Assembly (NCBI GenBank): GCA_046154125.1
Contig: JBJXEJ010000139.1
Location: forward strand, 1-64,000
Direction: 5' to 3'
Length of the DNA stretch: 64,000 bases
From: PBB1 sp046154125
Lineage (GTDB): Bacteria; Pseudomonadota; Gammaproteobacteria; Burkholderiales; Burkholderiaceae_C
This document shows, piece after piece, positions 25,558-34,666 of this stretch. The notes beneath the pieces were generated by a model. That model saw only the letters and a program-made list of their open reading frames with translations, was not told where the DNA came from and did no database searches. The translations under genes and the position numbers were made by a program. Positions within the stretch are counted from its first letter, which is position 1; every line of letters starts with the position of its first letter.

Positions 25558-25759
25558 GAGGGTCTCCTATGTTGGTATGGTCGATGGGGCGATTAGAGAC
25601 GCCGCCGGTCGCGGACTCACCACCCGGTCAGGTAGTTTTGCGGGTCTCATCGGTCGATTTACCCGCATCCGCCTCGGGGAAGCCCGTAACCCGCCGCGCT
25701 GCGCCGCAGCAAACAATCATCTGCTTCATGCCGAATCCTGCACGACTGCGCAGCGCCTC

Positions 25760-28555
25760 ATGGCCACGTCATCCTTTCCCCGCTCTCCCCGGCCGACGTT
25801 GTCTTCGCGCGCTGTCCTCCAGCGAGTGACGCCACGCACGCTGTCGATCGGCGACCGTGCGCTGCCCCCGGAAGTGAGGCCGCACAAGCTTTTCGCGCCA
25901 CCGGTCTACCCCGGAGCCGTGCTGCGGCAAACCATCCTCGATCGCGTGATGCACGACGACAGCCTGCGCGTCACCCTGCTGCAGGGGCCGGCCGGACATG
26001 GCAAGTCGACCACGCTGCAACAGATCAAGTCGGCGCACGAAGCACGCGGCTGGCGCACGGCCTGGCTGACGCTGGACGAAGCCGACAACGACCCGATGCG
26101 TTTTGAATCGCACATGGTCGCGATGACGGGCCGGCTCGCCGACGCTGCCGACTCGCCGGTCGAACCGCGCAACGGCGCGGGCGACGCACCCCGCGACCTC
26201 GCCGACTGGATGCTGGACACGCTGTCGGGCCTGGACACCCACGCATCGATCTTCATCGACGAGTTCCAGGCGCTGCGCGGCGATGCGATCCTGCGCTTCT
26301 TCCGTTCGCTGCTGGCGCGTCTGCCGCCGCATGTGCATGTGTTCATCGGCTCGCGCTCGCTGCCGGAGATCGGGCTGGCCACGCTGCTGGTCAACCGCGT
26401 GGCGATCGTCGTGCGCGCCGACGATCTTCGCTTCACACCCGATGAAGTGGCACGGTTCTTTGCCAAGACGAACAACCTGCGCGTCAGCTCCGGCGAGGTC
26501 GATGCGATCTACCGCCGCACGGAGGGCTGGCCGGCAGGCGTCCAGTTGTTCCGGCTCGCCCTGTTGAGCCCCGAGGTGCGGCTTTCCCTGGGCGGCGATG
26601 AGGACAGCGGTCCGCGCGAGCTGGCCGAATACCTCGCCGACAACGTGATGTCGCTGCAGACGCCGCACATCCAGGAGTTCCTGCTCAAGACATCGCTGCT
26701 GCAGCGACTCTCGGCGCCCTTGTGCGAGGCCGTCACCGGCTTCGGCGATGCTCAGGCGTTGCTGGTTCAGCTCGAGCGCTCGGGCCTGTTCGTTCGCGCG
26801 CTCGATTCGGACAACAGGTGGTTCAAGTACCACGGTCTCTTCTCGACCTACCTGGCCGACAACCTGCAGCGAAGTGCCCCCGAAGGCGTCCGGCTGGTGC
26901 ATGAACGGGCCGCGCAGTGGTACCTCGCGAACGGCCTGCCCGAAGAGGCCGTGCATCACGCACTGTGCTGCGGCAACTTCGCACTCGCGGCATCGACCCT
27001 GACCGGGTGGTCGGCACAGCGGGTCGCGGGAGCCGAGCTGATCACCGTCGAGCGCTGGCTGGATCGCCTGCCATTCCACGAGGTGGCGCAACGCCCAGCG
27101 CTGGTCATCCGCGCCGCGTATGCACTGATGTTCCTGCGCCGCCGGCCCAAGCTGCGGCCGCTGCTCGAGATGATGTCCGCACAAGCCGGCTGCGGCGATA
27201 TCGTTGCGACCACCAACCCCGACCTCTGCCGCGCCATGTCGTTCCTGCTGGTGGATGACGACATGCCCGCCGCTCTCGCCATCATCGAGCAGCCCGGCGT
27301 GGTGCAGCGCGAACTCGAGGGCTACCCCGCGTTCGAGCTGGGCGCCGCCTCGAACGTGCTGGCGATGGGCCAGATCAGCCGCGGCGACTTCGAGGGCGCG
27401 CGCCAGGCACTGGCGCTCGCTCGCGCGCACATCGGACGCGGTGGCGGCTCGTTCGTCGGTGGCTACACCGCAGCCATCACCGGCAGCAACCTGATTGCGC
27501 AGGGACGGCTGCATGAGGCGCTGGCCCATCTGCGCGAGGCACACGCGCAAGAGGCGCCGCTCGACACCTCTGTCGCCGGAGCCGCGCTGGCGGCCTGCCA
27601 CATCTGGGCTCTGTACGAGGCCAACGACCTCGAGACACTGGAATCCCTGGCGCATCGCTTCCAGCGCGAAATTTCGGAATCGGTGACGCTGGATTTCATC
27701 GCTGCGGCGCACCTCGCGATCTCGCGGATGCACGAGGCGCGCGGTCGATCGGAGGACGCGCTGGCGGTGCTGGACGAACTCGAACGCATCGGGCACGAAG
27801 CCCCGTGGCAGCGGTTGGTGGCGGTGAGCGAATGGGAGCGGGTGAGGCGTGCGCTCGCCGCAGCCGACTTCGAGCGGGCCGAAGCACTCGCCGCGCGGAT
27901 CGCCCCCGACGCGATGTCGGACGACCTGCATTGGATCCACATGTCCGAGGACATGGAAGGCTCGGGATACGGCTTGATCCGCCTGGCCATCGCGCGCAAC
28001 GACGCAGCCGATGCAGCCCGGCGCATCGCGCACGAGCGGTCCCGTCAGCGGGGACGCGTCTACCGCGACATCAAGCTGTGCGTGCTGGAGGCGCTGCTGC
28101 ACCACAGCACCGGGGCGCGAAATTCGGCGCATCGCAGCCTGCGCCGTGCGCTGCAGCTGGGACGCAGGGGCACCTACGTGCGCTGCCTGCTCGACGAGGG
28201 CGACGGCGTCGTCGAACTGCTGCGGGAGGCTTACCAGAAGATGCTGCAGGCCAACGAACCAGGCACCGGCGCCGCCGACCCGGACCGAAGCTACATCGAG
28301 CTGTTGCTCGCAGCCTCAGGCTCGGACCTGGGGCGCCAGCACGTACGGGCGCCCCTGATGGAACGGCTGTCGGATCGCGAGCGGGACATGCTGTTGCTGC
28401 TGGTGAACGGCATCACCAACCGCGAAATCGCCGAGCAGCTGTTCGTTTCGGAGAACACGGTCAAGTTCCACCTGAAGAACATCTACTCCAAGCTCGGCGT
28501 CGGCAACCGGCTACAGGCGATCAACACCGCGCGGGCCTTGCGGTTGATCGCCTGA
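25760..28555 (+). CDS. MalT/AlkS-type LuxR-family ATP-dependent transcriptional regulator
   Basis: This large (931-residue) STAND-class activator has an N-terminal NTPase with Walker A GPAGHGKS (76-83) and a Walker-B-like SIFIDEFQAL. A winged-helix region follows around 300-370, then long TPR-like helical repeats (about 400-840), and a C-terminal LuxR helix-turn-helix (last ~60 residues, LSDRERDMLLLLVNG to VSENTVKFHLKNIYSKL). I chose the ATG at 25760. The frame is open back to 25556, but that stretch would overlap the divergent gene and lacks domain character. Its neighbour suggests control of ketone or hydrocarbon oxidation. Confidence 0.9.
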   Translation: MATSSFPRSPRPTLSSRAVLQRVTPRTLSIGDRALPPEVRPHKLFAPPVYPGAVLRQTILDRVMHDDSLRVTLLQGPAGHGKSTTLQQIKSAHEARGWRTAWLTLDEADNDPMRFESHMVAMTGRLADAADSPVEPRNGAGDAPRDLADWMLDTLSGLDTHASIFIDEFQALRGDAILRFFRSLLARLPPHVHVFIGSRSLPEIGLATLLVNRVAIVVRADDLRFTPDEVARFFAKTNNLRVSSGEVDAIYRRTEGWPAGVQLFRLALLSPEVRLSLGGDEDSGPRELAEYLADNVMSLQTPHIQEFLLKTSLLQRLSAPLCEAVTGFGDAQALLVQLERSGLFVRALDSDNRWFKYHGLFSTYLADNLQRSAPEGVRLVHERAAQWYLANGLPEEAVHHALCCGNFALAASTLTGWSAQRVAGAELITVERWLDRLPFHEVAQRPALVIRAAYALMFLRRRPKLRPLLEMMSAQAGCGDIVATTNPDLCRAMSFLLVDDDMPAALAIIEQPGVVQRELEGYPAFELGAASNVLAMGQISRGDFEGARQALALARAHIGRGGGSFVGGYTAAITGSNLIAQGRLHEALAHLREAHAQEAPLDTSVAGAALAACHIWALYEANDLETLESLAHRFQREISESVTLDFIAAAHLAISRMHEARGRSEDALAVLDELERIGHEAPWQRLVAVSEWERVRRALAAADFERAEALAARIAPDAMSDDLHWIHMSEDMEGSGYGLIRLAIARNDAADAARRIAHERSRQRGRVYRDIKLCVLEALLHHSTGARNSAHRSLRRALQLGRRGTYVRCLLDEGDGVVELLREAYQKMLQANEPGTGAADPDRSYIELLLAASGSDLGRQHVRAPLMERLSDRERDMLLLLVNGITNREIAEQLFVSENTVKFHLKNIYSKLGVGNRLQAINTARALRLIA

Positions 28556-28597
28556 CTTGCAAACCGTCGCGGTGGTCGGCCGCACGCAACCGAACCC

Positions 28598-30094
28598 TCA
28601 GGCGCGCGGCTCGCCCTGCTCGTTGACGGTCACGGTCCTGCCGGGCGGCGTTGTCATCTGCACACGATGCTCCTGGCCGCGGAAGCGATACGAGACATCC
28701 CAGTAATCAGGCCGGGCGGAGCCAAACGATCGCGGGCAACGCGGAACGTCCTGGCGGGTCACCACCTGTTGACTGCCGCGGTTGCGATTGTCGTCACGGC
28801 CGTCCTGGCGGCCACTGCCGCCACCCACCTGGCTTCCCACTGCGGCGCCCGCCAGGACGCCGACGCCGGTCGCTATGTCCTTTCCGGTGCCGCTGCCGAC
28901 CTGATGCCCGAGGATGCCGCCGATCACCGCCCCGATCAACGCACCCGGCACGTTGACGCCACGGCCATCGCGCTCGCGATCGGCCTGTGCGGGATCGATC
29001 CAGCAACGCCGGCCGTCGTTGTCGACCACGGCGCGCACGGCAACGATTTCAGCCTCGTACAGGCGCTCGTCGTTGCGCCGCCCGTAGTCGCGCGAGATCA
29101 TCGGCAACGGCGCATAGCGGTCGTCCTCGATACGCGCATCGCGATCCACGACCCGGGCCGACGAGACACGGTCGTTCAAGCCCATCGCGGTCAGCGACGG
29201 GTACTGTCCCGCTCGCAGGACGACACAGCGGCCCCGGAACCCGCCGTCCTCGCAGACTTCCCATCGATCCGACCGCCCCCCTCGAACAAGGATGGACGAT
29301 GCACGATCGTTGAAGCCGCCGTCCCGGAGGTCGTCGATGGTGCTCGATGCGGAAACGCTGCGCCCCTCGAAGGCCTCGTTCTCGTAGAGCACGATCTGGG
29401 CGGCATCGGCCATCGGGAACGCAGGCGCATAGCGGTCGTCTTCGACGCGCGCATTGCGGTCCAGACTGCGCACCGACGAGATGCGATCGTTCAAGCCCAT
29501 TGCGGTCAGTGACGGGTACTCGCCCGGGCGCAGAACGACACAGCGGCCCCGGAACCCGCCGTCCTCGCAGACCTCCCATCGGTCCGACCGCGCCCCTCGA
29601 ACCCGGATCGACGAAGCGCGATCGTTGAAACCGTTGTCCCGAAAGTCGTTCACGGTGGTCGACGTGGCCAAACTGCGGCCCTCGAAACCTTCGTGTTCGT
29701 AGAACACGATCTGCGCGGCGTCGACCGGCGGCAACGCAGGCGCGTAACGATCGTCTTCGACACGCGCGTTGCGATCCACGCCGCGCACCGACGAAACGCG
29801 ATCGTTCAAGCCCATCGCAGACAGCGATGGGTACTCGCCCGGGCGCAGGACGACGCACCGACCGCTGAAGACGCTGTCCTCGCAGACCTCCCACCGGTCC
29901 GACCGCTTGCCCCGCACGACGACAGACGAGGCGCGATCGTTGAAGCCGAACTGCGCAAAGTCGGGCACCGCGCGCTGCGTGCTGAACGAGCGCCCCTGGT
30001 AGTCGTCGTTCTCGTAGAACGTGACCTGCGCCAATGCATGCGCGGCGATGGCCCATCCGGTCAGGGTCAATGCAAACTTCAGAATGGTATTCAT
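28598..30094 (-). CDS. Exported protein with three beta/gamma-crystallin domains and a glycine zipper
   Basis: This 498-residue protein has a signal peptide (1-22) followed by three near-identical beta/gamma-crystallin domains at about 24-105, 129-210 and 234-315, repeating every 105 residues. Each domain has two calcium clamps of the N/D-N/D-x-x-S/T-S form: NDRASS or similar at 52, 97, 157, 202, 262 and 307. All six are intact. Each domain also has the pair of Cys around EVCED..F.GRCVVL. A glycine-zipper segment (GALIGAVIGGILGHQVG, about 384-420) suggests outer-membrane association, and a basic C-terminal region follows. The ATG at 30094 begins a clear signal. It is likely a calcium-binding envelope protein. 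Confidence 0.88.
   Translation of the reverse strand: MNTILKFALTLTGWAIAAHALAQVTFYENDDYQGRSFSTQRAVPDFAQFGFNDRASSVVVRGKRSDRWEVCEDSVFSGRCVVLRPGEYPSLSAMGLNDRVSSVRGVDRNARVEDDRYAPALPPVDAAQIVFYEHEGFEGRSLATSTTVNDFRDNGFNDRASSIRVRGARSDRWEVCEDGGFRGRCVVLRPGEYPSLTAMGLNDRISSVRSLDRNARVEDDRYAPAFPMADAAQIVLYENEAFEGRSVSASSTIDDLRDGGFNDRASSILVRGGRSDRWEVCEDGGFRGRCVVLRAGQYPSLTAMGLNDRVSSARVVDRDARIEDDRYAPLPMISRDYGRRNDERLYEAEIVAVRAVVDNDGRRCWIDPAQADRERDGRGVNVPGALIGAVIGGILGHQVGSGTGKDIATGVGVLAGAAVGSQVGGGSGRQDGRDDNRNRGSQQVVTRQDVPRCPRSFGSARPDYWDVSYRFRGQEHRVQMTTPPGRTVTVNEQGEPRA
29150..30025 (-). repeat. Three tandem 315-bp coding repeats (beta/gamma-crystallin units)
   Basis: The three crystallin domains repeat with an exact 105-codon period, including the linker RNARVEDDRYAPA after the first two and a variant after the third. 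The high protein-level identity between units implies recent tandem duplication or gene conversion. Confidence 0.85.
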
Positions 30095-30347
30095 GGGTGA
30101 GGACTTCCAGAGGCTACGAACCCTGGTGTACCCGACTGGCCTCGGCGAGCACACAGGGAAAGTGGGGATGGAAGCAGGCCCGAGACGCGCCTGCCCCGCT
30201 GCGAGGGTCGTTCAGCGTGGCGACTCTTCAGGACCGCATCCGACCCTGCACTTTTCAGGTAAGCCAAACGCCCTGCCGTTGAGATTCGTCAAACGGCACA
30301 GCGGCCGCATGCATGTACCCTGGAGAGAACTCCTCGAGGAACTTCGA

Positions 30348-30728
30348 ATGCGTATCCTGTTGAACGCCACGGTTGCACTGCTGTTCGTCAACCTGCCCGC
30401 CCATGCGAACCCGGCCGAGAACGACCGCGCCATGATCAAGCTGGCCACCGACAGCGGCTGCATGGCCTGTCACAACATCCTGCCCAGCGCCGAACGCGCG
30501 GACGGGCTGCCGCCCATTGCACCTGCGTGGCGTGACATCGCCATCAAGTACCGGGACGATCCCCTTGCATCGAACCGGCTCACGCGCACGGTGATGACCG
30601 GCTCGAATCCGAGGGCCAGTCACTGGATCGGCAAGATCGGGGCTGTCGCCATGCCGCCAAACGCGGAGGCCATCAGCGAAGCCAAGGCGCGCACGCTCGT
30701 GAACTGGCTGCTGGTACTCGTGCCATAG
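30348..30728 (+). CDS. Small class I cytochrome c
   Basis: This 126-residue protein has a signal peptide (1-20, ending AHA) and one haem site CMACH (about residues 44-48). A Pro-rich region follows (LPPIAPAWRDIA), then AMPPNA near residue 104, whose Met is the probable sixth haem ligand. It resembles cytochrome c551/c552 periplasmic electron carriers. GAGGA precedes the ATG at 30348. It is divergent from the crystallin gene and convergent with the SYLF gene. Its redox partner is not visible here. Confidence 0.88.
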   Translation: MRILLNATVALLFVNLPAHANPAENDRAMIKLATDSGCMACHNILPSAERADGLPPIAPAWRDIAIKYRDDPLASNRLTRTVMTGSNPRASHWIGKIGAVAMPPNAEAISEAKARTLVNWLLVLVP

Positions 30729-30803
30729 CCGGCCGGAGAGGAAGCCGAGCGACCGGACCGATCGGATGGACCAGAACGGTCCACCCGACCCGGACCCTGA
30801 GGT

Positions 30804-31367
30804 TCAGCGCTTGATGCGGGAGATCTTCGTGCCTTCGATGCTCAGGCTGGCCATCAGGCCCTGCTGGTCGGAGATGAACGCATAGGCGTCGTCCTTCAAC
30901 GTCGAGGTCGACAGGTTCTTGGCCACGCCTTCGTTGACGACGACCAGACTCGGGCCGACCCCGAATTCCCAACCCTTGGACTTTTCGAGGTACTTGACGG
31001 CCTTGTCGCTCATCAGGAACACGGCATAGGCGTAGGACTCGGCACCGGCCTGCAGGCCCCAGGACGCCGACACGGAGTTGTAGTACTCGGTGACATGCGC
31101 GCCCTTCATCAGCACGCCCTCGCCGTAGCTCCCGCCGAAGACGAGTCCGGCCTTGAGAACCTTCGGAAACACCAGGATCGCCTTGGCTTTCTTGGATACG
31201 ACCTCAGCCACAGGGCGCGACTTGTACAGGGTCTGCAACGCTTGCGCGGCGTCCTTGTCGAGGTCTTCGGCAGTCGCAGCCACTGCATGCACGCCAGCGG
31301 TGCCCAGGAGCAACCCGGAAGTGGCCAGGAAAGCGGTCTTGTGGAAATTTCGGCGGTCGACGGTCAT
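30804..31367 (-). CDS. SYLF/YSC84-domain exported protein with Tat-like signal
   Basis: This 187-residue protein's N-terminus MTVDRRNFHKTAFLATSGLL has the twin-arginine pattern (RRxFxK) followed by a hydrophobic stretch. The remainder is a SYLF domain: AKAILVFPKVLKAGLVFGGSYGEG, SVSASWGLQAGAESYAYAVFLMSD and EFGVGPSLVVVNEG. SYLF domains bind phosphoinositides in eukaryotes. Bacterial versions are exported proteins of unknown role, often in envelope contexts. GAGGA eight bases before the ATG at 31367 supports the start over an upstream ATG at 31394. Confidence 0.88.
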   Translation of the reverse strand: MTVDRRNFHKTAFLATSGLLLGTAGVHAVAATAEDLDKDAAQALQTLYKSRPVAEVVSKKAKAILVFPKVLKAGLVFGGSYGEGVLMKGAHVTEYYNSVSASWGLQAGAESYAYAVFLMSDKAVKYLEKSKGWEFGVGPSLVVVNEGVAKNLSTSTLKDDAYAFISDQQGLMASLSIEGTKISRIKR

Positions 31368-31659
31368 GGTCTGGTCCTCGGAATGGGTTGGCACTGGCGG
31401 ATTCGCCGTGCATGTGACTTTGTAAGGGCGGCTGCCTCCTGGCGTCTGTTCGCCAGCGCACGAAGTCCGGGATCAAGTGTGGCAGCCAACGGCCGAAAAC
31501 CCCACTGAGGGACGGGCTTCCGGGGCCCGTCACCTCAGACGCTGCCGCCCTCGAAGGGTGTTCGAGGGCCCGCGACTCTGGCGGTGGCTCCTTCCGGAGA
31601 TGCCACCAGATCCGGACTCTTGACCACCAGCACGCCATCACAGCGAAGGGAGACGGATC

Positions 31660-32226
31660 GTGGGAATGATTTTCTGGATAGCGCTGGCGGTCGCGGCGGT
31701 GTACGCCATCGTCCTCTTCAACAGCCTGGTGAGCGTGAAGAACGCGGTGTCGAAGGCCTGGTCCAACATCGATGTGCTGCTCAAGCAGCGCCACGATGAA
31801 CTGCCCAAGCTGGTGGACGCCTGCAGGCAGTACATGACTCACGAACAGGCCACGCTGGAGAAGCTGATCCAGGCGAGGTCGCGCGTGGCCGTCGCACGAG
31901 AGTCCCACGACATCGGCGCCCTGGGAACGGCGGAGGCTGCGCTGCGTGGCGGACTGGGCCAGTTGTTCGCGCTGGCCGAGTCCTACCCCGAACTCAAGGC
32001 CAACGAGCAGTTCCTGCACCTTCAGTCGCGCATCAGCGGCCTGGAGAACGCCATCGCCGACAGACGCGAGTTCTACAACGAGAGCGTGAACATCAACAAC
32101 GTCGGCATCGAACAGTTCCCTGAACTGCTGATCGCGCGCCTGTTCAAGTTCAAGTCCTTCGAACTGCTTCAGTTCTCCAGCGAAGAGTTGAAGGACGTCG
32201 ACATCGGCCAGCGTTTCGGGTCCTGA
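31660..32226 (+). CDS. LemA family protein
   Basis: This 188-residue protein has one N-terminal membrane helix (about 3-22) and a mainly helical LemA domain: VKNAVSKAWSNIDVLLKQRHDELPKLV, then SYPELKANEQFLHLQ and RREFYNESVNINN. Start is GTG at 31660 with GGGAG seven bases upstream; an ATG at 31666 is the alternative. The stop is 5 bp before the GIDE-domain gene, so the two form an operon. LemA proteins are widespread inner-membrane proteins of uncertain function, repeatedly found next to GIDE or TPM-domain membrane proteins. Confidence 0.93.
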   Translation: MGMIFWIALAVAAVYAIVLFNSLVSVKNAVSKAWSNIDVLLKQRHDELPKLVDACRQYMTHEQATLEKLIQARSRVAVARESHDIGALGTAEAALRGGLGQLFALAESYPELKANEQFLHLQSRISGLENAIADRREFYNESVNINNVGIEQFPELLIARLFKFKSFELLQFSSEELKDVDIGQRFGS

Positions 32227-32231
32227 TCCGG

Positions 32232-33155
32232 ATGGGATTGCCGGTTGCTCCCGAACTGCCGAGCCTGACCGATCTGCGCGACCGATACCGCCAGCAGCTG
32301 ACATCGGCCAGCTACCTCGGACTGTCAGCGTACGGTCTGCATCTGGGCGATGCCTCGGGATGGACGCTGTGCCTGGCACTCATTGCAGCCGTCGGAAGCC
32401 TGGCCTGCGCTTCGACCTATCGACGCGCCCGCGCGATCGCCGATATCGCCACCTCCCGGATCGGCTCTGCCGCACAGGGCTATGCGGAGGTGACGGGGCG
32501 AGCCAGGGCGGACCTCGACGAGTTGATCGTCAGCCCGTACAGCGGCATCTCATGCATCTGGTACCGCTACCGCGTCTACTCGAGGGAAAACACCCGCGGC
32601 GAATGGCGACAGATCGACTGCGGTTCGAGTTCAACCACGTTCGAGTTGTCCGACGGTACGGGTTCCTGCCGGGTCGACCCGGACCATGCGGAAGTGTTGT
32701 CACCCGAGCGGCGCGTGAGCTATCGCGATGGCGACAAGCTGGTCGAGGAAATGCTGTTTGCCGGCAGCCTGATCTACGTACTGGGCGAGTTCACCACCGT
32801 GCATGGTGCACAGGCGGCGCTGAGCGTCAGCGAGGATGTCAATGCCCTGCTCACCCAATGGAAGCAAGACCCCGTTCAACTGAAGCGGCGATTCGATCTG
32901 GACGGCAGCGGAGAAATCGATCTGCACGAATGGGAGCTGGCCCGGCGCCTGGCCACCAAGACCGTGGAGCAGCAGCACCGCGAACTGCGCAACCTGGGCG
33001 AGCTGAACATCGTGAGAGCACCAACCGACGGCCGCATGTTCATCATCTCCGCCCTGCCACCGCACCAGGTTCGCCGGCGCTATCTGTGGTGGAGCGCGTT
33101 TCACCTGGTCGTGGCGGTAGTGGGGGCGGCGGTGCTGATCAGAGTGGTGGGCTGA
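32232..33155 (+). CDS. GIDE-domain membrane protein carrying an EF-hand
   Basis: This 307-residue protein has hydrophobic segments near residues 25-60 and at the C-terminus (288-304). Between them is a domain like the GIDE/MUL1 (E3-ligase-type) family: AAQGYAEVTGRA, SPYSGISCIWYRYRVY, ERRVSYRDGDKLVEEMLFAG. Residues 222-233 (DLDGSGEIDLHE) form a textbook EF-hand calcium loop, inserted just before a helix that links to the last membrane span. There is no RING finger, so it is not an E3 ligase. It pairs with LemA in an operon. Calcium-responsive regulation of a membrane process is an inference. Confidence 0.8.
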   Translation: MGLPVAPELPSLTDLRDRYRQQLTSASYLGLSAYGLHLGDASGWTLCLALIAAVGSLACASTYRRARAIADIATSRIGSAAQGYAEVTGRARADLDELIVSPYSGISCIWYRYRVYSRENTRGEWRQIDCGSSSTTFELSDGTGSCRVDPDHAEVLSPERRVSYRDGDKLVEEMLFAGSLIYVLGEFTTVHGAQAALSVSEDVNALLTQWKQDPVQLKRRFDLDGSGEIDLHEWELARRLATKTVEQQHRELRNLGELNIVRAPTDGRMFIISALPPHQVRRRYLWWSAFHLVVAVVGAAVLIRVVG

Positions 33156-33505
33156 AAGCGCCGCAGCCTGGCCGCGGCGCCTACCGCGCGAGCTCGAATG
33201 AACCTGTGGACGATGGGGCTGCCCGTCGACGTCCGATGTTGTGCGACGGGCGACAAATCGGCCGAGCGAGACCACCTGCTTGCGGTCATCAGCAGGCGCT
33301 CACGACAGGCAGCTTCATGGTCGACCGGCATGCCCGGAACAGCCAGGGCTGGGTCTGTCGGTCTGCACCACTTGCAGGTCGCCGGTCAGTTGATTTGATT
33401 CCCGTGAGGTGCTCAGTTCATACGGCGCAACGCTTCATGTTGTCCGCGGGACGGTCTCGTGGACGAAGGGATGGCATCAAAATGCGCATGCCAACCGCCA
33501 CTTGA
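33156..33505. other. Intergenic region (350 bp) after the LemA-GIDE operon
   Basis: It begins with a GC-rich hairpin (GCGCCGC / GCGGCGC, 33158-33180) right after the stop, without a T-run; it may still aid termination. The rest holds short open frames with no ribosome site or domain character. The promoter of the PAS kinase gene should lie in its last ~100 bases, but I see no convincing boxes. Confidence 0.5.
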
Positions 33506-34654
33506 ATGACTCACATGACGGACGATCTCCATGAGGATGCCATCTACCACATGCGACTCCTCGTCGAGCGGGTGCCGTCGATGCTGGCGTATTGGGATCA
33601 AGATCTGCTTTGCCGATTTGCGAACCGCGCGTACGAGACATGGTTCGGCGTGTCCCCTGATCGCCTGCTCGGGACGTCCATCCGGGACCTGCTCGGCCCT
33701 GAGCTGTTCGCGATGAACGAACCGCACATGCGCAAGGCTCTGGCCGGTGAGCGCCAGGTGTTCGAGCGCATCCTGCAAGGGCCGGGCGGAGTCCAACGTC
33801 ACAGTCTTGCCGAATACATCCCCGACCTGGTCGACGGCGTGGTACGCGGCTTTCTGGTTCAGGTCACCAACGTGACGGAACTGAAAGACACGCAGGCCGC
33901 TCTGCGCCGGGAACACCTGCTTCGAGTTCAGATTGAAGCGAATGCAGCGAAGCTCCGGGCCTTGCTGCAGGAACGAACTGAAATGCTCGACGTCCTGGCC
34001 CACGAAGTGCGACAACCGCTGAACAATGCCTCGGCCGCACTGCAAAGCGCTCGAGATTCACTTCGGGCCAAGGTCGAAGACTTGGCTTCGGAACAAGTCG
34101 TGCGGGCGCAAGAAGTTCTTGGTGAGGTGATGAGCAGCATCGACAACACACTGACAGTGGCGTCGTTGCTGGCAAGTCCTGACCCGATTCACCGCGATGA
34201 CACCGACATTGCCACCTTGATCGCCATTGTCATCGCGGACATGCCTGCTGCCGAGCGTGATCGCATACAGGTTCAATACGAGACCACCACGCGAACCGCA
34301 CTCATGGACATGAGCCTGATGCGACTGGCATTGCGCAATGTCCTGTCCAATGCCCTGAAATTCAGTCCTCATGAATCTGCCGTGTGGGTGCGCATCGCAG
34401 ATGCCGACGATCCACCAGTGCTGCTGATCGACGTGATCGACTCCGGGGCCGGGATCCCTTCGGACCTGCTGTCGCGGTTGTTCACGCGCGGCGCCCGCGG
34501 TGGCGAACGCGACACTGTCGATGGCCTTGGTCTGGGTCTCTACATCGTCGATCAGGTGATGTCGCTGCACGGCAGCACGACCGAGGTGCTTCGCACGGGT
34601 TCACAAGGTACGACTATCAGACTGGCCATCTCCCAGGCCGATCCTGCCCCGTAG
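33506..34654 (+). CDS. Soluble PAS-domain sensor histidine kinase
   Basis: This 382-residue protein has no membrane helices. A PAS domain spans about 15-130 (YWDQDLLCRFANRAYETWFG), then a coiled coil (130-160). The phospho-acceptor His166 is in LAHEVRQPLNN, and the HATPase domain has NALKFSP, DSGAGIP and DGLGLGLYIVDQVMS. It should sense a cytoplasmic signal. It lies tail-to-tail with an OmpR-type response regulator 12 bp away, a likely partner although convergently encoded. ATG at 33506 or 33515 could be used. Confidence 0.9.
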   Translation: MTHMTDDLHEDAIYHMRLLVERVPSMLAYWDQDLLCRFANRAYETWFGVSPDRLLGTSIRDLLGPELFAMNEPHMRKALAGERQVFERILQGPGGVQRHSLAEYIPDLVDGVVRGFLVQVTNVTELKDTQAALRREHLLRVQIEANAAKLRALLQERTEMLDVLAHEVRQPLNNASAALQSARDSLRAKVEDLASEQVVRAQEVLGEVMSSIDNTLTVASLLASPDPIHRDDTDIATLIAIVIADMPAAERDRIQVQYETTTRTALMDMSLMRLALRNVLSNALKFSPHESAVWVRIADADDPPVLLIDVIDSGAGIPSDLLSRLFTRGARGGERDTVDGLGLGLYIVDQVMSLHGSTTEVLRTGSQGTTIRLAISQADPAP

Positions 34655-34666
34655 CCTGCGAATCCG

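Noticed and set aside
25556..25759. N-terminal extension of the LuxR-type regulator
   Set aside because: It would overlap the divergent monooxygenase start and has no conserved or signal-like features; ATG 25760 fits better.
25769..28132. A 787-codon open frame on the - strand opposite the LuxR/MalT-type regulator
   Set aside because: Low-complexity Arg/His/Gln composition and no ribosome site; shadow of the regulator gene.
33198..33398. Possible small gene in the gap after the GIDE gene
   Set aside because: 66 codons with no ribosome site, signal or domain; Cys/Arg/Ser-rich like other shadows.
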